A DNA stretch of 64,000 bases from Spirometra erinaceieuropaei (Eukaryota; Platyhelminthes; Cestoda; Diphyllobothriidea; Diphyllobothriidae), in NCBI GenBank assembly GCA_902702965.1, contig CACRXP010000172.1, positions 170,197 through 234,196 on the forward strand, in the 5' to 3' direction. Both the position numbers and the translations under genes were made by a program. A model generated the notes under the pieces. The model searched no databases, was not told the origin of the DNA, and saw nothing but the letters and a program-made list of their open reading frames with translations. Positions 1 to 11,105 of the stretch are shown piece by piece (the stretch's first letter is position 1; the number at the start of each line of letters is the position of its first letter).

Positions 1-697
1 TTGAGCAGAACCGCGTGTCTGGGTATTTTTCTATTCTACAACGACAGGCCAGGCATACCTAGGCAGAAAAAAAGCAGTCGGTAGCCGTCTCCTTCAGTTA
101 AAAGCGCATGGGAATGCGTAGGTGAGTGGGGGTAGAAGAATAAAAACACCAAAGGTGAGTAGAACCGGCATTCGATAGACAGATTCTTCACTCTAGCTGA
201 CTTGCGGTTTTGTCAACAAGCGTAGTTGATGAGCTCAAAGTCTCTTGGCGTTAGGACCTTAACAGTTCAATTCCAAAGGCAAGCGGCCGTTTAGATGTTT
301 CGAATCAGTTGGTATGAGTTATCCCCCTTCTTTCTGATCTACACAATCATGCTGCACGCCTAAAGAGTGCAGAGCTTGGACACAGATTCGTGCTGCGGAT
401 TGCTGCGTTCGCAGGTTGTGCTTCTGTCAGAAGAAGAAGTGATCGCTGGAACAAGGGCTTTATTCGCCTGACGTTTCGGATTATCACCTGAACCCATCGT
501 CAGAGACAGTGGCAGAGAAGATTGTACTTCTGTCAGATGTGATGGGAGATGCGGCAGGGAGGTGATGAAATGACGTCACATTTTCAGTACTTCGAGACGG
601 AGAGACGTTACGACCATGCTGCCTCATGACTGCCTTGTCCCCCCCCCATCCCGCACTGTTTAAATGAAAGGAGAAAACGGAAGAAGAGGACACTTAC
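1..697. other. left-edge intron of the PDE4 gene, no exon seen
   Basis: This stretch follows the donor of the 698-820 exon in transcript order, so it should be intron. I looked on the minus strand for the next conserved PDE4 segment (VLQN..HCADLSNPTK) and did not find it, so the rest of the catalytic domain must lie beyond base 1. Bases 445-520 belong to a dispersed repeat also found near 35700-35790 (shared motif GCTTTATT.GCCTGAC.TTTCGG followed by AACCCAT..TCAGAGACA). Confidence 0.6.
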
Positions 698-820
698 CTG
701 CATTCTATCTTCGTAATTGTCCAAATTAAGTATTCCTGATCCGGCAACTTTTTTGGTTTCCACCATCGTCTTGAGATCGGCCAGCAGACTCATGTGTTTT
801 GACATGTCCGTCGACAGTAC
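698..820 (-). CDS. PDE4 catalytic-domain exon ([10 protein letters not shown].. segment)
   Basis: This 123-base exon encodes 41 residues beginning [20 protein letters not shown] and ending LDNYEDRMQ, which is near-identical to the same block of animal PDE4 enzymes (3',5'-cAMP hydrolysis in the cytosol). It is bounded by an acceptor CAG at 821-823 and a donor GTAAGTG at 697-691 read on the minus strand. Both junctions are phase 0, which fits the upstream exon ending in ATG. The segment forms part of the helices near the catalytic pocket and leads into the HCADLSNPTK metal-ligand motif, which is not in the window. It is the last PDE4 exon visible here. Confidence 0.95.
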
Positions 821-1125
821 CTGTGAGGAAGAAGGGTGTGCGGTTCCAATAATATCGTTAGCTCATGACAGCTGAAAATATTACTTAATCTAAAAGAAGA
901 CAAAAGCACGATCATTGGGACGGTAGATTGTCCAGTGATTGCCTACTGACCGTGCCTTTGTCTTCTTTTAAACAAGAACCTGGGATGGGCATATTCTCTG
1001 CCATTCGTGATATTACTTAACCTGCACATATAGATGAAAAATCGTGTCCCACTATGGACACCTGCTATCACGTGACCTATAGATGCTCACAATCTAGCAC
1101 GCCTGAAGTCGCTAACATGTAACTA

Positions 1126-2119
1126 CAGTCAGTGACCTATCTCATGAAATGTTGGCTGAAATTCTGAAATGCGTTTTCGATTAGGAAGGATTACTTGGTC
1201 GCGGTTGTAATACTGATTATCTTGTGGCATACTCTTATAACATTTCGGACTTGGCAGAATGTCTGCTTTCAAATGCACTTCTTTTCAACCTCCTGTAGAA
1301 AGCGTGTTTAATAAAAATGACTACTTAATTAGCATGCATTTTTCCTATTGATTTTCTATGGTCTTGAAAATTCAAATATATTTTATAGAAACCATAAACA
1401 AAAGTATGCTTTCTTTTAGGCAATCAATAGAGAATCGCGTCTTTTTTATATTTTATACTTAAGGAAGGAGTATAATTAGGTTTTAAAAAAGTTTTCTAAT
1501 TTCCGAATAATTTGGAGCCTGATCATTTGTTGTATTAGCGCTTAGTGATTTCCCTCTACAAGGTGCATGCGTTGCGCGTAAAGAAAATCACATATTTTTC
1601 CATGCCATTAAAGAGATATCATACAGAGTCCATAAAATTTTGCAATGGATTCGGACCATGTTGTACATTTCATGAGGAGCAGTGGTAAACGGCCAGGTAC
1701 GATGCCATGTGAATGGACATTTCGCGGTCTTAAACAGTCTCATAATTAGAAACTTTTTTAAAACCTAATTATACACCTTCCTTAAGTAAAAAATATAAAG
1801 AAGACGTGATTCTCTATTGATTGCCTAAAAGAAAGCATACTTTTGTTTATGGTTTCTATAAAATATATTTGAATTTCCACGACCATCGAAAATCAATGGG
1901 AAAAATGCATGCTACATAAGTAGTCATTTTTTACCGAGCATACTTTTTACAGGAGATTAAAAAGAAGTGCATTCAAAAGCCGACAGCCTGCCGAGTCCGA
2001 AATGCTATAATAGTATGCCTTAAGATAATCAGCATTATAACCGCAACCAAGTAATCCTTCCTAATCGAAAACGCATTTCAGAATTTCAGCCAACATTTCA
2101 TGAGATAGGTCACTCACTG
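1126..2119. mobile_element. foldback MITE, full copy A (Tc1/mariner-type ends)
   Basis: The element is flanked by TA on both sides (1124-1125 and 2120-2121). It starts CAGTCAGTGACCTATCTCAT and ends with the reverse complement of nearly the same sequence. The two arms, about 1126-1507 and 1743-2119, are inverted repeats of roughly 380 bases around a central unique part. No transposase is encoded. It is almost the same as the copy at 23492-24483, which implies recent movement. It lies in the PDE4 intron between exons 3611-3765 and 698-820. Confidence 0.9.
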
Positions 2120-2542
2120 TACGCTTGACCAGTCAGTCACAGCTGAGGTGGACATTTCCTCTGACTTGCCTAGACTCTTGCCCGCGTTCAGCTTATCATC
2201 AAACCAGCGTTGTTGGATCATCACTGCTGGGTTTCTGTGCAGCATAAAGCAGTTCCTCTGCTGTATACCATATTTACCTCGGAACGGGACTTTACATGGT
2301 GCAGTAGTAATTATGGTACGTCGTGACTTTGGTTGCCGTGACAGGTTTCCCAAATAAAATGCAAATGCGGGTAGTATCGGCGCGAGAGACGGGGGCGGGG
2401 AAGGAGCGAGAATATGCATGATTTGTTCGCTGTCTTCACCCATCCAATGTCGGAACGAATTCTAAATTCGCACCAAACGAAAAGTGCAGCCGAGCAGATA
2501 CATCTCAAGGTATCCGCAGGTCTAACTGAGTAAAATGTGATC

Positions 2543-2730
2543 TTGGTTGGACACGAGAATATGGACCCATCCGTCTCACAGATGGCTCTGCCCTAGATTC
2601 TAAGGGGTTGAGGATAGGGTTAGGACTAACGTTAAGGTTTGAGATGGGCTTAACGTTAGGACACGGGAATAGGTACCTCCCCCTGGAGGTTAGCGCAAGA
2701 CCACCTGTAGTACGGTGGGGGTCAATGTTT
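2543..2730. repeat. TTAGGG-rich dispersed repeat, second type
   Basis: The repeat begins GGACACGAGAATATGGACCC, contains degenerate telomere-like units (GGGTTGAGGATAGGGTTAGG), and then repeats GGACACGGGAATAGGTACC. The same combination, a G-rich tract next to an ACACGAGAATA / CCTATTCCCATGTCC pair, occurs at 7390-7725. No coding capacity is evident. Confidence 0.55.
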
Positions 2731-3610
2731 CCGGGTCCGGGCGTAATCCCTAAGACGGCAAAGCACCCTGTCAGCAAAGCATTTTTTGCTTAATCACATT
2801 TTGCATTTAATCACAACACTTGGAGTCGCACTGTTTGCATCTTAACATCGCTTACTTCGCCTCATTCAGATCGGCCGGAGGAGAGAAAATAATTGAAAGG
2901 GGTAAGGGATATGAGCAAGCCAACAGACACTCACTCCTACATGAAAAAGATGCATCAGATAAGTCGAAGTTAGAGACGAAAGAGGAAACAGACGTCGTAG
3001 CGGAAGCTGCAAAGAATGACGGCGGCAGAAATAATGAAGACTGTTGTCAGCAAGTCCACAAGGTGGTGCAAACAACTGCGAAAGTTACGATCATAATAGC
3101 CGGCCCTATTAAACGATGCCTAGACTCATCACAGACGATCGTTAAGCGAGCCACCAGAGTGTGAGCCTTTGGCGACCTACTCGGCTTGGCGACGACGGCG
3201 ACCAAGCCCGCTTGCCAATTGACTGCTTGCGTGGCGTGTGACTCAGCCTTCGGCTTGCCAACACCCTGGCACCCATCGATCTTTTGGCTTTCACTGACTG
3301 GGCATAGCCGGACATGGTTTAGGCGCATACTTGCACCTCCCTAGTGGATGACATAACATCGACGCCTGGTTCTGGGCTTGGTTTAGCTGCTGCCTCCGCG
3401 TGTACCTTTTCAATCGCAGTGAAGATTGTCCCACTCGTAGAGGGTCCGAACCGTTACGTATCGAACGCCTAGTGCGGCATAAGGTGATTCAACAGTGCTC
3501 CCATTTTGGGGACCCAGAACGAAAGACACATGAGTACACTTTGTGAAAACTCTAAATGAAGTCCAGCGGGGAGATGGGGTTGGGGTAAAGAAGCAAATGA
3601 GGAGTCTTAC

Positions 3611-3765
3611 CATGTCAATAACCATACGCCGGAAGGTGAGGCGTTGCTTGCGTGTGAAATTGGCCAAAATATCGCAGCCGGGATAGGTGAGGAGGTTGAA
3701 GGCTACAGCCAGATGGTAATTCTCGAGGACAGAAGAATCATTGTAGAGGATGGCCAGTGCATCAT
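3611..3765 (-). CDS. PDE4 catalytic-domain exon (..[14 protein letters not shown].. segment)
   Basis: This exon of 155 bases encodes [20 protein letters not shown] and runs on to the helix ending in [15 protein letters not shown]. Its first codon is completed by one base from the previous exon. PDE4 family members have [25 protein letters not shown] here; the glutamate in VLEN is a conserved active-site residue. The minus-strand acceptor reads TTGGCTCAG and the donor GTAAGACT. The joined frame with 3886-3985 is exactly phase-compatible, and the downstream junction to 698-820 is phase 0. Sequence between this exon and 3886 could be translated without stops in part, but it breaks the family alignment and is intron. 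Confidence 0.96.
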
Positions 3766-3885
3766 CTGAGCCAAAAATCGCCAATGTGAGTGGGTTGGAC
3801 ATGAAGATTATAACAGGAGGATATAAAGAAAGATAAGAAACGGCTGTCATTCGTGGAATGGTGGTGGTGGTCAGAGGGAGCTTAC

Positions 3886-3985
3886 TTGTGTTAACAAGAT
3901 ATTGGTTTGTGACTCCAGGGTGGTTAACGTCATGCACCGCACAGGCGAAAATCACGGCGGTCAGCTCCGCGTCGGTGAAAACGGA
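3886..3985 (-). CDS. PDE4 catalytic-domain exon with HDVNHPG metal motif
   Basis: The exon of 100 bases encodes [20 protein letters not shown] followed by [13 protein letters not shown] plus one base. The HDxxHPG motif supplies metal-binding His and Asp residues of class I cyclic nucleotide phosphodiesterases. Most PDE4 proteins have HDVDHPG; here the fourth residue is Asn. The acceptor reads CTTCTAG and the donor GTAAGC on the minus strand. It joins 4563-4727 in phase 0 and 3611-3765 in phase 1, giving ..[13 protein letters not shown].., the expected family sequence. Confidence 0.96.
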
Positions 3986-4562
3986 CTAGAAGACAAGGAA
4001 ATACCGGAGGGATTAAAAGTGCCACAAGATAAATGTTTTTTGCAAGCATGCACCCTTACAGAGTCTCAGGAAAAAGCAGGAACTGAAATTTCCTGGATCT
4101 AAGCGCGGGTAGACTGGTAAGAAGGGAAGACATTGAGAGAACAGTTGTCTAGGCCTACCTCAGTCAGCGCTTGGCTTTTGTACAGATTAAGCAAACAAAA
4201 ATGTGTGAATTGAGTTGTTTAGGGAGCAATCGTTCTCATATCAGCGTTCCACACTACTGAAACCAACAAAATATACATGCAGGAAAGTGTTCGCATCGTG
4301 ATGCAGCCGGCCTGTGAATTCCGCACCCCAACTAGTTCCAAACCTCCAAAAGAGAATATTTACTACTTAATTGTCTCGAGCTGTGTAACCAGCTGTATCC
4401 CTCAGTTTAGCACGATAGTTTTGGGTTGACACTCGGAAGCATGCGTCTATGTACAATTTCCGTCTGTGATAGAGAGCACCAAAGTCGTTTAACCAAATGA
4501 TTATTTTTAAAGAATGACTACTGAAAACTGCACAATAGAACTTTAAAAAGGCTTAATCTTAC

Positions 4563-4727
4563 GTCAAGAGCGGGCGCTTGGAGGAGAACGTGCACCGACT
4601 GGACGACGTCAGCAGCATGAATTTTGTTGTGATAGGGCGTGGTAGCACTGTAGTGACATTCGACCGCCTGCAGACAACGAACGAGATTCCAGTGGGGAAT
4701 TTGGAATTTGTTAATTAATCCTCGTTG
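4563..4727 (-). CDS. PDE4 catalytic-domain exon with YHNKIHAADV signature
   Basis: The exon is 165 bases, 55 codons, phase 0 at both ends. It reads QRGLINKFQIPHWNLVRCLQ and continues through VECHYSATTPYHNKIHAADV to VHVLLQAPALD. The HNxxHA motif carries the family's catalytic acid His and a metal-binding His. Related PDE4 proteins read [29 protein letters not shown], so the region is clearly homologous but diverged in the EDHYH stretch (ECHYS here). The acceptor is CATTCCAG and the donor GTAAGATT on the minus strand. Confidence 0.96.
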
Positions 4728-6409
4728 CTGGAATGCAAGGATCAGACAAAAACAAATAGGGCTGAAGTGGTGAAGCAGAAGCCAGATAAATTGTACTGTA
4801 TCTGAAGAGGCGCGACGTTGCGATTCCAGAGGGCTCATATAAGGAACAAATTGTAATTACAATATACTGTTTTAAAGTTCCCGTTTTAAAAGCCGAAGTT
4901 TTTTGAAAAAATTACTGATCATGAATCTAGAGAGAGGGGAAGCAGATGTGATATTGCTGATTTTAGCGACAAACGACATCCATATTTCATCAGAGAATAG
5001 TCGGGTGAATTTGAGAGGCTGGGCTGAAAGCGCAAATATTCCCTCCCATAAGTGTTTTTGAAATGAAAATTATAGACATCTAAGTCGACAGTTGCCAAGA
5101 TGCGTATTACCGGTCCATCGTAACAGATTCTAATTTGACAAACTCCAGAGGTGCATTCACCCTAAAACATGATTAACACTTTGGAGTTAGTGGAAGCTTT
5201 TACCAGAAGTTCTGTTGAGGCTCAGATAAACGACATCGATGAGAAGACAACTTGTGTCTCTTCGGTTAGACAGGTGGTAAGAGTGACACAGCAGGTAAAA
5301 GTTTATCGTCATCTTTTTGTGCTCATTTACTCCCGGACAGGAGACATCATACATAAAACAGGCACCCTTCCACAGTCAAACATTGCTTGCGCGGTTTGTG
5401 GAGGTTTACGGGAGCCTTTTTTACAGTCCGGGGAAGCTTAGTTGCCATGAAATATTAACCAGCCCTTTCTAGGACTGAAGAAGAAGTTGAAAGGAAGATA
5501 GTGCTCAGAAGCGCTGAATCTGCGAGTGAAAGCTCATGGAGTCATGACAAACACATGGGGCCAGTTCAACTTGCAATTTATTTGTACAAATCCGACGTCG
5601 CACGATAGCGTTATTGGCGTCATTCGAACAAGGAGCCACACTGGCAAAGGCATATAGTTAATCACTTGCTGCCTGTAGTTAGCGTCTCGTGTAGAAATAA
5701 CTCTGTTTATTTACTTTCTTAAGTCGGGAGAAGGGAACTATCTCAACTACCTATATACGTCTATGCTAAGAACAAAACTTCCGTCTGGTGGTAAGGTATG
5801 TGCATCGGCACAGCGTTGACGGAGTGGGGTGTGGGTCGGTCTATGCGCGCACAACATTGCTGGCAGTAGTGACTGCACCTTCTTAACAACCTCGACGTAA
5901 AACCTGTAAGCTGGCAGGAAAGCTCAACCGAAGGCACTAATCGCTTAAACCGAAGTACTCCTCTTAAGATGCCGCAGAAGCAGACTCTGCAGTGCACAGA
6001 ATTCGAGACGAGGAGGGCGCAGAGACCGGAAAAACAGACGACTCTTAGCCTTTGACTTGCTTTGTCGAGCATAGAAAATTTTTTTTAGGATTCTTTAGTC
6101 AACTTGGGCGCGCTCAGGTCTGTTTAACTTGTTTGTGCACGGGAGTAAAAAGAGCCAATCCCAGTGCCTTCTTGGTTGACGTAGATAGTGCAGTAATAAT
6201 TTGAACCACAAGCGAAGACATGGACTGCATCTGTGAAAGGTAACGTCAAGTAGGGAAAGAGGGCGTTCGAAAATCTGGATCGAATATTCAAGCGCTTGAC
6301 TTCGTGAGTCCCAGCGTGTTAGGCAGACTTTAAAGGTCCCTTCTGGCAGTAAGAAAGCGGCTCTATCCCCCTACGTGTCGGCAAACAAAGAAACAGTTCG
6401 ATTCCTTGC

Positions 6410-6800
6410 ATGGCACTTCGACCGTCGCAAATGACGTCCATTACTTTTCTCATGGAGTGGGCGCGGCATTGGTGATTTACGCGTAAATTAGTTTATAGAC
6501 TCGGAATTGCACATCTGTCGCGCTTTGATTTTCCCCCACCCACCAGGCTCTGATGGCAAAACAATGTCTAGGTGGGCTCGGGCGCAGTGGCTGACAGAGC
6601 TAAACAGTCCGTCTACGCGTGCCACCCACGAGCCGGCCCACGTGTGATTTACCAGGCCTCCACGAAGGAAGCTCGGATCTCACATGCGGGCGACCGTCAT
6701 AACGCCCACATTGATAAGGAGTCAGTTATCCCTTTAGTTGGCGACTTTCCAGGCCGCGACCTTTAGCACGTCCTGAGAGATTCAAGTTCATCAGATTTAT
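6410..6800 (+). repeat. dispersed repeat family C, copy 1
   Basis: Shared landmarks with the other copies, in order, are TTCGACCGTCG, GGCTCTGATGGCAA, GTCTACGCGTGCCAC, AGGAGTCAGTTATCCC, and GTTGGCGAC.TTCCA..CCACGAC followed by GATTTATTA. This is one of the longer copies. No protein is recognisable. The family's ends and class are unknown. Confidence 0.7.
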
Positions 6801-7389
6801 TACGGTGGGAAATGTTTTGATTTGTCGTTTGAATGGATGACCTCGACCTCGACCCTTCTCCATCCTCCCGCTTTAACTTCTTAACCTGTTAATAGTCGGG
6901 ACCATCCTCTTCTAGGGAAAATTAAGACAAGACATTGGTGATTTTAGCGAGGGCGTGAGTAAGGAATACGGTGGATGCATCGAAACATACAGCATATTCA
7001 AACTAAGAATAGGGTTCTGTAGCGGCAGTGAAACACAAAAACCTGTCGAGTCGAAGAACAGTCATCAGGATAGCCAATATAACCGTGAGCTAGGCGCTCA
7101 ATTTTGGAGTCCATTTACTCAAATCTCCAGCCTATCCGGCTTTTAGGGTTGAGAGTAAAGAAGATGGTGTTGAGAATTTTGTACATATTTCCGTGACATC
7201 GACACAACTCCCGGCTCATTGTATGCCCTCAAGGGCTCTGGCAAACTTTTTACGAGGTGGTTCGTAAAGTTCGTTGGTTTTCTGGATCGATCATTGTTAG
7301 CGAAGTAAAGCTCCCGCATATGGAACGTTTCGACAGGGTTCTTTGCGCTCTATTCAATAATGCGTAGGACTGATTTCTATGGCCCCCTA

Positions 7390-7725
7390 AGGAGACCATG
7401 AGGACAGGAACCGCCCGAAATACAAGTGGCTTTAAACCAACTTTCGGTGACATCAGGATTAGACTTAAGTTTGGGGTTAGGGTTAGGTTAAGGATCAGGT
7501 TTAAGTCTAGATTTACAGTTAGCAGTAGAGTACGACAGGAGCTAGTGTTAACTGCAGAGTTAAGATTTAGGGTAGGAATAGGGTCAAGATTAGGGCAAGG
7601 GTTTAGTTTTATATTAGAATTATGGTTCGGGTTAGAACACGAGAATATTTCGCCCTTTCCGGAATCATGCGCAGATCCACTTTTGCCGCCTTGGTAGGGC
7701 GTACCTATTCCCATGTCCTGTTTAG
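7390..7725. repeat. TTAGGG-rich dispersed repeat, second type
   Basis: This copy has many degenerate TTAGGGTTAGG-type units between 7455 and 7630. It is bordered on the left by CATGAGGACAGG and on the right by GAACACGAGAATATTTCGCC and CCTATTCCCATGTCC. It shares these borders with 2543-2730. The long open frames across it come from the G-rich repeat and are not genes. Confidence 0.55.
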
Positions 7726-8511
7726 GTGGTCACATAAGTCAGTTCTCCCTAATAATGTTCAGGCGGGATCCAGCGGTAGGGTATGGTTCTCCTGCTACTG
7801 TTTGCGTCCGCCCGATCAGACCAAGCCAGACCTTATGAGTTCACATACAGATAACCATGAAGAGTAATCTAGACCAGGCAGATAACTACCAGTAATGTAT
7901 TAGGCCATTTGAATCGGTTACTCCGACGTGAGTGGTTCAGAGTTCATTGGAGTTTTACAGAATGGTCGACGTGTCAGGAGAGCACGGTCCCCCGACTCGT
8001 CTCGCAGGGCCTCTAGGTCACAAGATAATCCTACCATGGTGTCCAATAGATATCACTCCTAGTTTGACAATGGAATCCTTGGTGTGCATTTAATCACGAC
8101 AAGGAAGACTTAAATGGCATCAACTTCAACTGCTCCACTTCTATCTCCCTCATCCACCAATGGTAATACTGGGTCCAAACGACTGGGGAGATGCACCTGG
8201 GAGCAGTGGCTGAACAAACACCAGAACGGGAGCCAACTCAAGGCGGACGACTGACCTATTACTGATTGTAGGTCCCATTTCAAGTCTAAATGGCGAAAGC
8301 TATTCACTTTTAGTGGTCAGATTTTGTGAAGAAGGTAGTTCGACTGTAATGAATGAATTCCTTCACGATGATAAAGAATGTTCAGCCTCGGCTCCATTTT
8401 TGGTCCCACTTTTAATGACCTTCGGAGCCAATACCAGTTAAGAGCAGTCGAAAATGTAGGTAGGCCCGGAGACCGCCAGTGGATTTCACCCCTCGGATTG
8501 TAATCTTACTG

Positions 8512-8722
8512 ACAGTTCGACCGTCGATTTCGACTATATTCACCATGTGCTCCACAGCAGAGTGAGAGCAGACACGGTGGCTTGGGAGTGAATTAGTTTA
8601 TGGTGATAGGAGACTTGCGCAGTGACCATCGCACTCTCCCTTCCCCCACCTGTATGGAGTGTCGGGACAGAAACAAGAAGACCGGAGGCGGGAGAGGTTG
8701 CAGGTAGCTGGCGCAGGTGGAG
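8512..8722 (+). repeat. dispersed repeat family C, copy 2 (5' part)
   Basis: The copy starts ACAGTTCGACCGTCGATTTC, continues CACCATGTGCTCCACAGCAG and GGAGACTTGCGCAGTGACC, and ends in a GGAGGCGGGAG..GTAGCTGGCGCAG block. It stops just before an old MITE fragment. Confidence 0.7.
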
Positions 8723-8744
8723 CCGCCCCGACTCGGATCGTGCA

Positions 8745-9577
8745 GCATAATCCTACGATATTTCTGTCACGCCAGGATGTTAGCTTTTGAATCTGCTTCT
8801 TTTCGACCGCCCGTAAAAACCAAATTTGGGAAACGTGACTGCTTGTGTGGTCCGATTTTTTCATTGATTCTCAATGCGCCCATATATTTAAATATATTTT
8901 GTAAAAAATTGCCCAAAATGTCTTAGTGAATAGATTTGTTAACAAATCACGTCTTCTTCAAATTTTACATCCGAAGAAAGGGTGTCTTTCAGTGTTAAAC
9001 AGTTTGTAATTACGATATTCTTGAGACCGTAAAATGGCCGTTGAGATTACATTGTGTTCGTCGGTTTTTTAATGCTGCTTATGAAACACACCGTAAAACA
9101 GAAATCTATTGCAAGGTTTTATGAGCATTACGTTGTATCTTTTTAATGGCACGATGGAGTGCATGGTTCTTCCTGCACAGAAATAAACAAATTGCAGACT
9201 GTAAATGCTAAATACAAATGAAACGCAGATATAGCCCAAAATTATTCGAGTAAAGCATTTGAAGAAGGCATGATTTGCTATCAGATCAATGCAGGAAAAG
9301 ATATCTTTATGCGTTTTCTGTAAAATACATTTCATTTCGTAAGGGCAGTGAAAATCGATGGAGAAGTGCACACTACATAAGTATTCATTTTAGCAAGTAT
9401 GGTTTTTGCAGGCGGTCGGAAGAAGCGTATTCAAAATCGGAATTTCGGCATGATTAAAATATCTCCGGGGTATGCCCCTCTATAATCAATGTTATAATCA
9501 CATTTTAAGTAGTCCCTCCTAATCGAGGACAGATTAAAGAATTTCGGCTAACATTTTATGAGATAGGTCAGATGCTG
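8745..9577. mobile_element. old foldback MITE copy, left end lost
   Basis: The left arm is truncated, but internal MITE motifs remain (CAGGATGTTAGCTTTTGAAT, CGTCTTCTTCAAATTTTACA). The right end reads AATTTCGGCTAACATTTTAT and ends in GATGCTG before TA at 9578-9579. It is heavily mutated compared with 1126-2119. Confidence 0.65.
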
Positions 9578-9798
9578 TACAGTTGTTGCGCGCTGTTTTC
9601 ACTCTACAGTGAAAGAAAATCCGTCTTAAACCATCGATCGGGAGTTAAGTCTGAAACTATCATCATTGCCGCTTTTATGTATATATCGGCCGACTTTTAC
9701 ACGGTCAGATAAGTAAGTAATGTTGATGAGAGTGTTAATGCCAATTTTGCGACATCTAACACAACCACATGGGCAAAAAGAATGAATTAATGTCGTAC

Positions 9799-9897
9799 CT
9801 TCAGTATGGTATAAGTCACACATGTGAGAGGATAGGCAGTGTAGTCGGCGACTTTGAAAATGTCCATTCCCCACTGATCGAGTTCATTTTCGAGAAG
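9799..9897 (-). CDS. PDE4 exon opening the catalytic domain (DQWGMDIF)
   Basis: A short exon of 99 bases reads LLENELDQWGMDIFKVADYT and then AYPLTCVTYTILK. PDE4 enzymes have [32 protein letters not shown] in this position, so identity is clear although no ATG-started frame reveals it. The acceptor ATTTTAG and donor GTACGAC (minus strand) give phase 0 at both ends. The exon joins ..EELTE of 18328-18882 upstream and QRGLINKF of 4563-4727 downstream without a break. Confidence 0.95.
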
Positions 9898-10159
9898 CTA
9901 AAATTTCAAAAACCAAATGAGACTTAGATTAATAATAATGCCAAATCTTACTTGCGATTGCTCTTATGGTTGCGGGGGTACACGCTGCATATTTCCGTTA
10001 GGAAAAGCTATACACGCTCCAACGCTATTATGAAGATGTCATCCAAGGCTTATAAAATTTTTCACGGGGTATAGGTCGCGTTCTACCTCCAGAAGCAGCA
10101 TTGCTGTCTAAACAAGCATACTCTTAAAAGAACTCTTCACCAGACCCAAATGTGAGAAG

Positions 10160-10251
10160 CTCGGTGTTCTCGGTGGGATTCGAAGCCAAGGCAACTGGGA
10201 CAAGGCCCTGATACAGCCAATACTCTAACCACCCGAGCTACGAGGCCTCGA
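10160..10251 (-). repeat. tRNA-like dispersed repeat, copy 1
   Basis: Read on the minus strand it gives GAGGCCTCGTAGCTCGGGTG then GTTAGAGTATTGGCTG, a spacer, and CTTCGAATCCCACCGAG. These resemble the A and B boxes of RNA polymerase III tRNA promoters. The copy at 54694-54778 has the same layout and wording, so this is a multi-copy, tRNA-derived sequence rather than a unique tRNA gene. Confidence 0.6.
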
Positions 10252-10892
10252 CGAAGAGGCTTGAGATTAGTCACACTTGAGTCACGGTACCCGCCCAGTC
10301 TACTGCAAACTATGTTGTCCGCCAATTCAAACACAGTAAACGGGCCGCTTGGACACAGAAAGTCAGCCAGCCCGAGAGGCCACTTTAGTTTCTGTTCGTT
10401 TTTTGCACTACAGGTTTTGATAATATTGACTCGACCAAACTCTCCGAAACCTCAGTAGAGCACAGACATTATTTGCGTTACTAGGGCGTGACAATTCTCG
10501 CCCGAACTAAGAGGTTAGACAGTTAGCACAGTTACAACGCTGTCAGACTGGAAATTCAATAGCAGCAACTGCAATTGCAAGCATTGGAGCCTGTCCTTAA
10601 AAAGAAAGTTTGTTTATTCACAAATGCACTAAAATAGCATTAGGGACTTTTCCGAAGACGCCACTTAAACTGGGACAGCCTAGAGAGAGAGGGAGGAAAA
10701 GCTGTTACCGAGCCCTCAGGGTAAGCAGCGAACGTGGGCGGAATGTCACCATTCAAAAGGCAATCCAAAAAATCGATAAAAGCGAAAATGACTGTGGGCC
10801 CGCATTTTTGGCCATCGTGTGCAAGGGAAGACAGTTTCGCACATTGCGGTTTCAGATATAACGTGCCGGCAGGTGTTCACGGCTCTAATCCC

Positions 10893-11105
10893 GACAGTTC
10901 GACCGTCGGTTTCAACGATATCCACACCATGCGCTCCACAACAGGGTGAGAGCAGGGACGGTGGCTTGTGCGTGAATAAGTTCGTACTTATAGTGGACTT
11001 GCACTGCATATACCGCGCTCTCCTCCCCCCTCCCCCACCCTGACCCGGTGTCAAGACAGAGTCAAGAAGACCGGTGGTGGGAGAAGGCGCAGGTGACTGG
11101 CGCTT
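10893..11105 (+). repeat. dispersed repeat family C, copy 3 (5' part)
   Basis: It begins ACAGTTCGACCGTCGGTTTC and carries CACACCATGCGCTCCACAAC, a C-rich run (11025-11040), GTCAAGACAGAGTCAAGAAG and GACTGGCGC. It corresponds to the same 5' portion as the copies at 8512 and 26454. Confidence 0.7.

Larger units (their letters stand above)
4728..9798 (-). other. PDE4 intron, 5.1 kb
   Basis: The intron separates exons 9799-9897 and 4563-4727. Three kinds of dispersed repeat lie in it (family C at 6410-6800 and 8512-8722, a TTAGGG-rich repeat at 7390-7725, an old MITE at 8745-9577). I see no further conserved exon in it; the phases of its flanking exons match directly. Confidence 0.8.

Noticed and set aside
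7250..7714. Frames of 154 and 99 codons across 7250-7714
   Set aside because: They are created by degenerate TTAGGG units that lack stops in some frames; the peptide periodicity mirrors the repeat.
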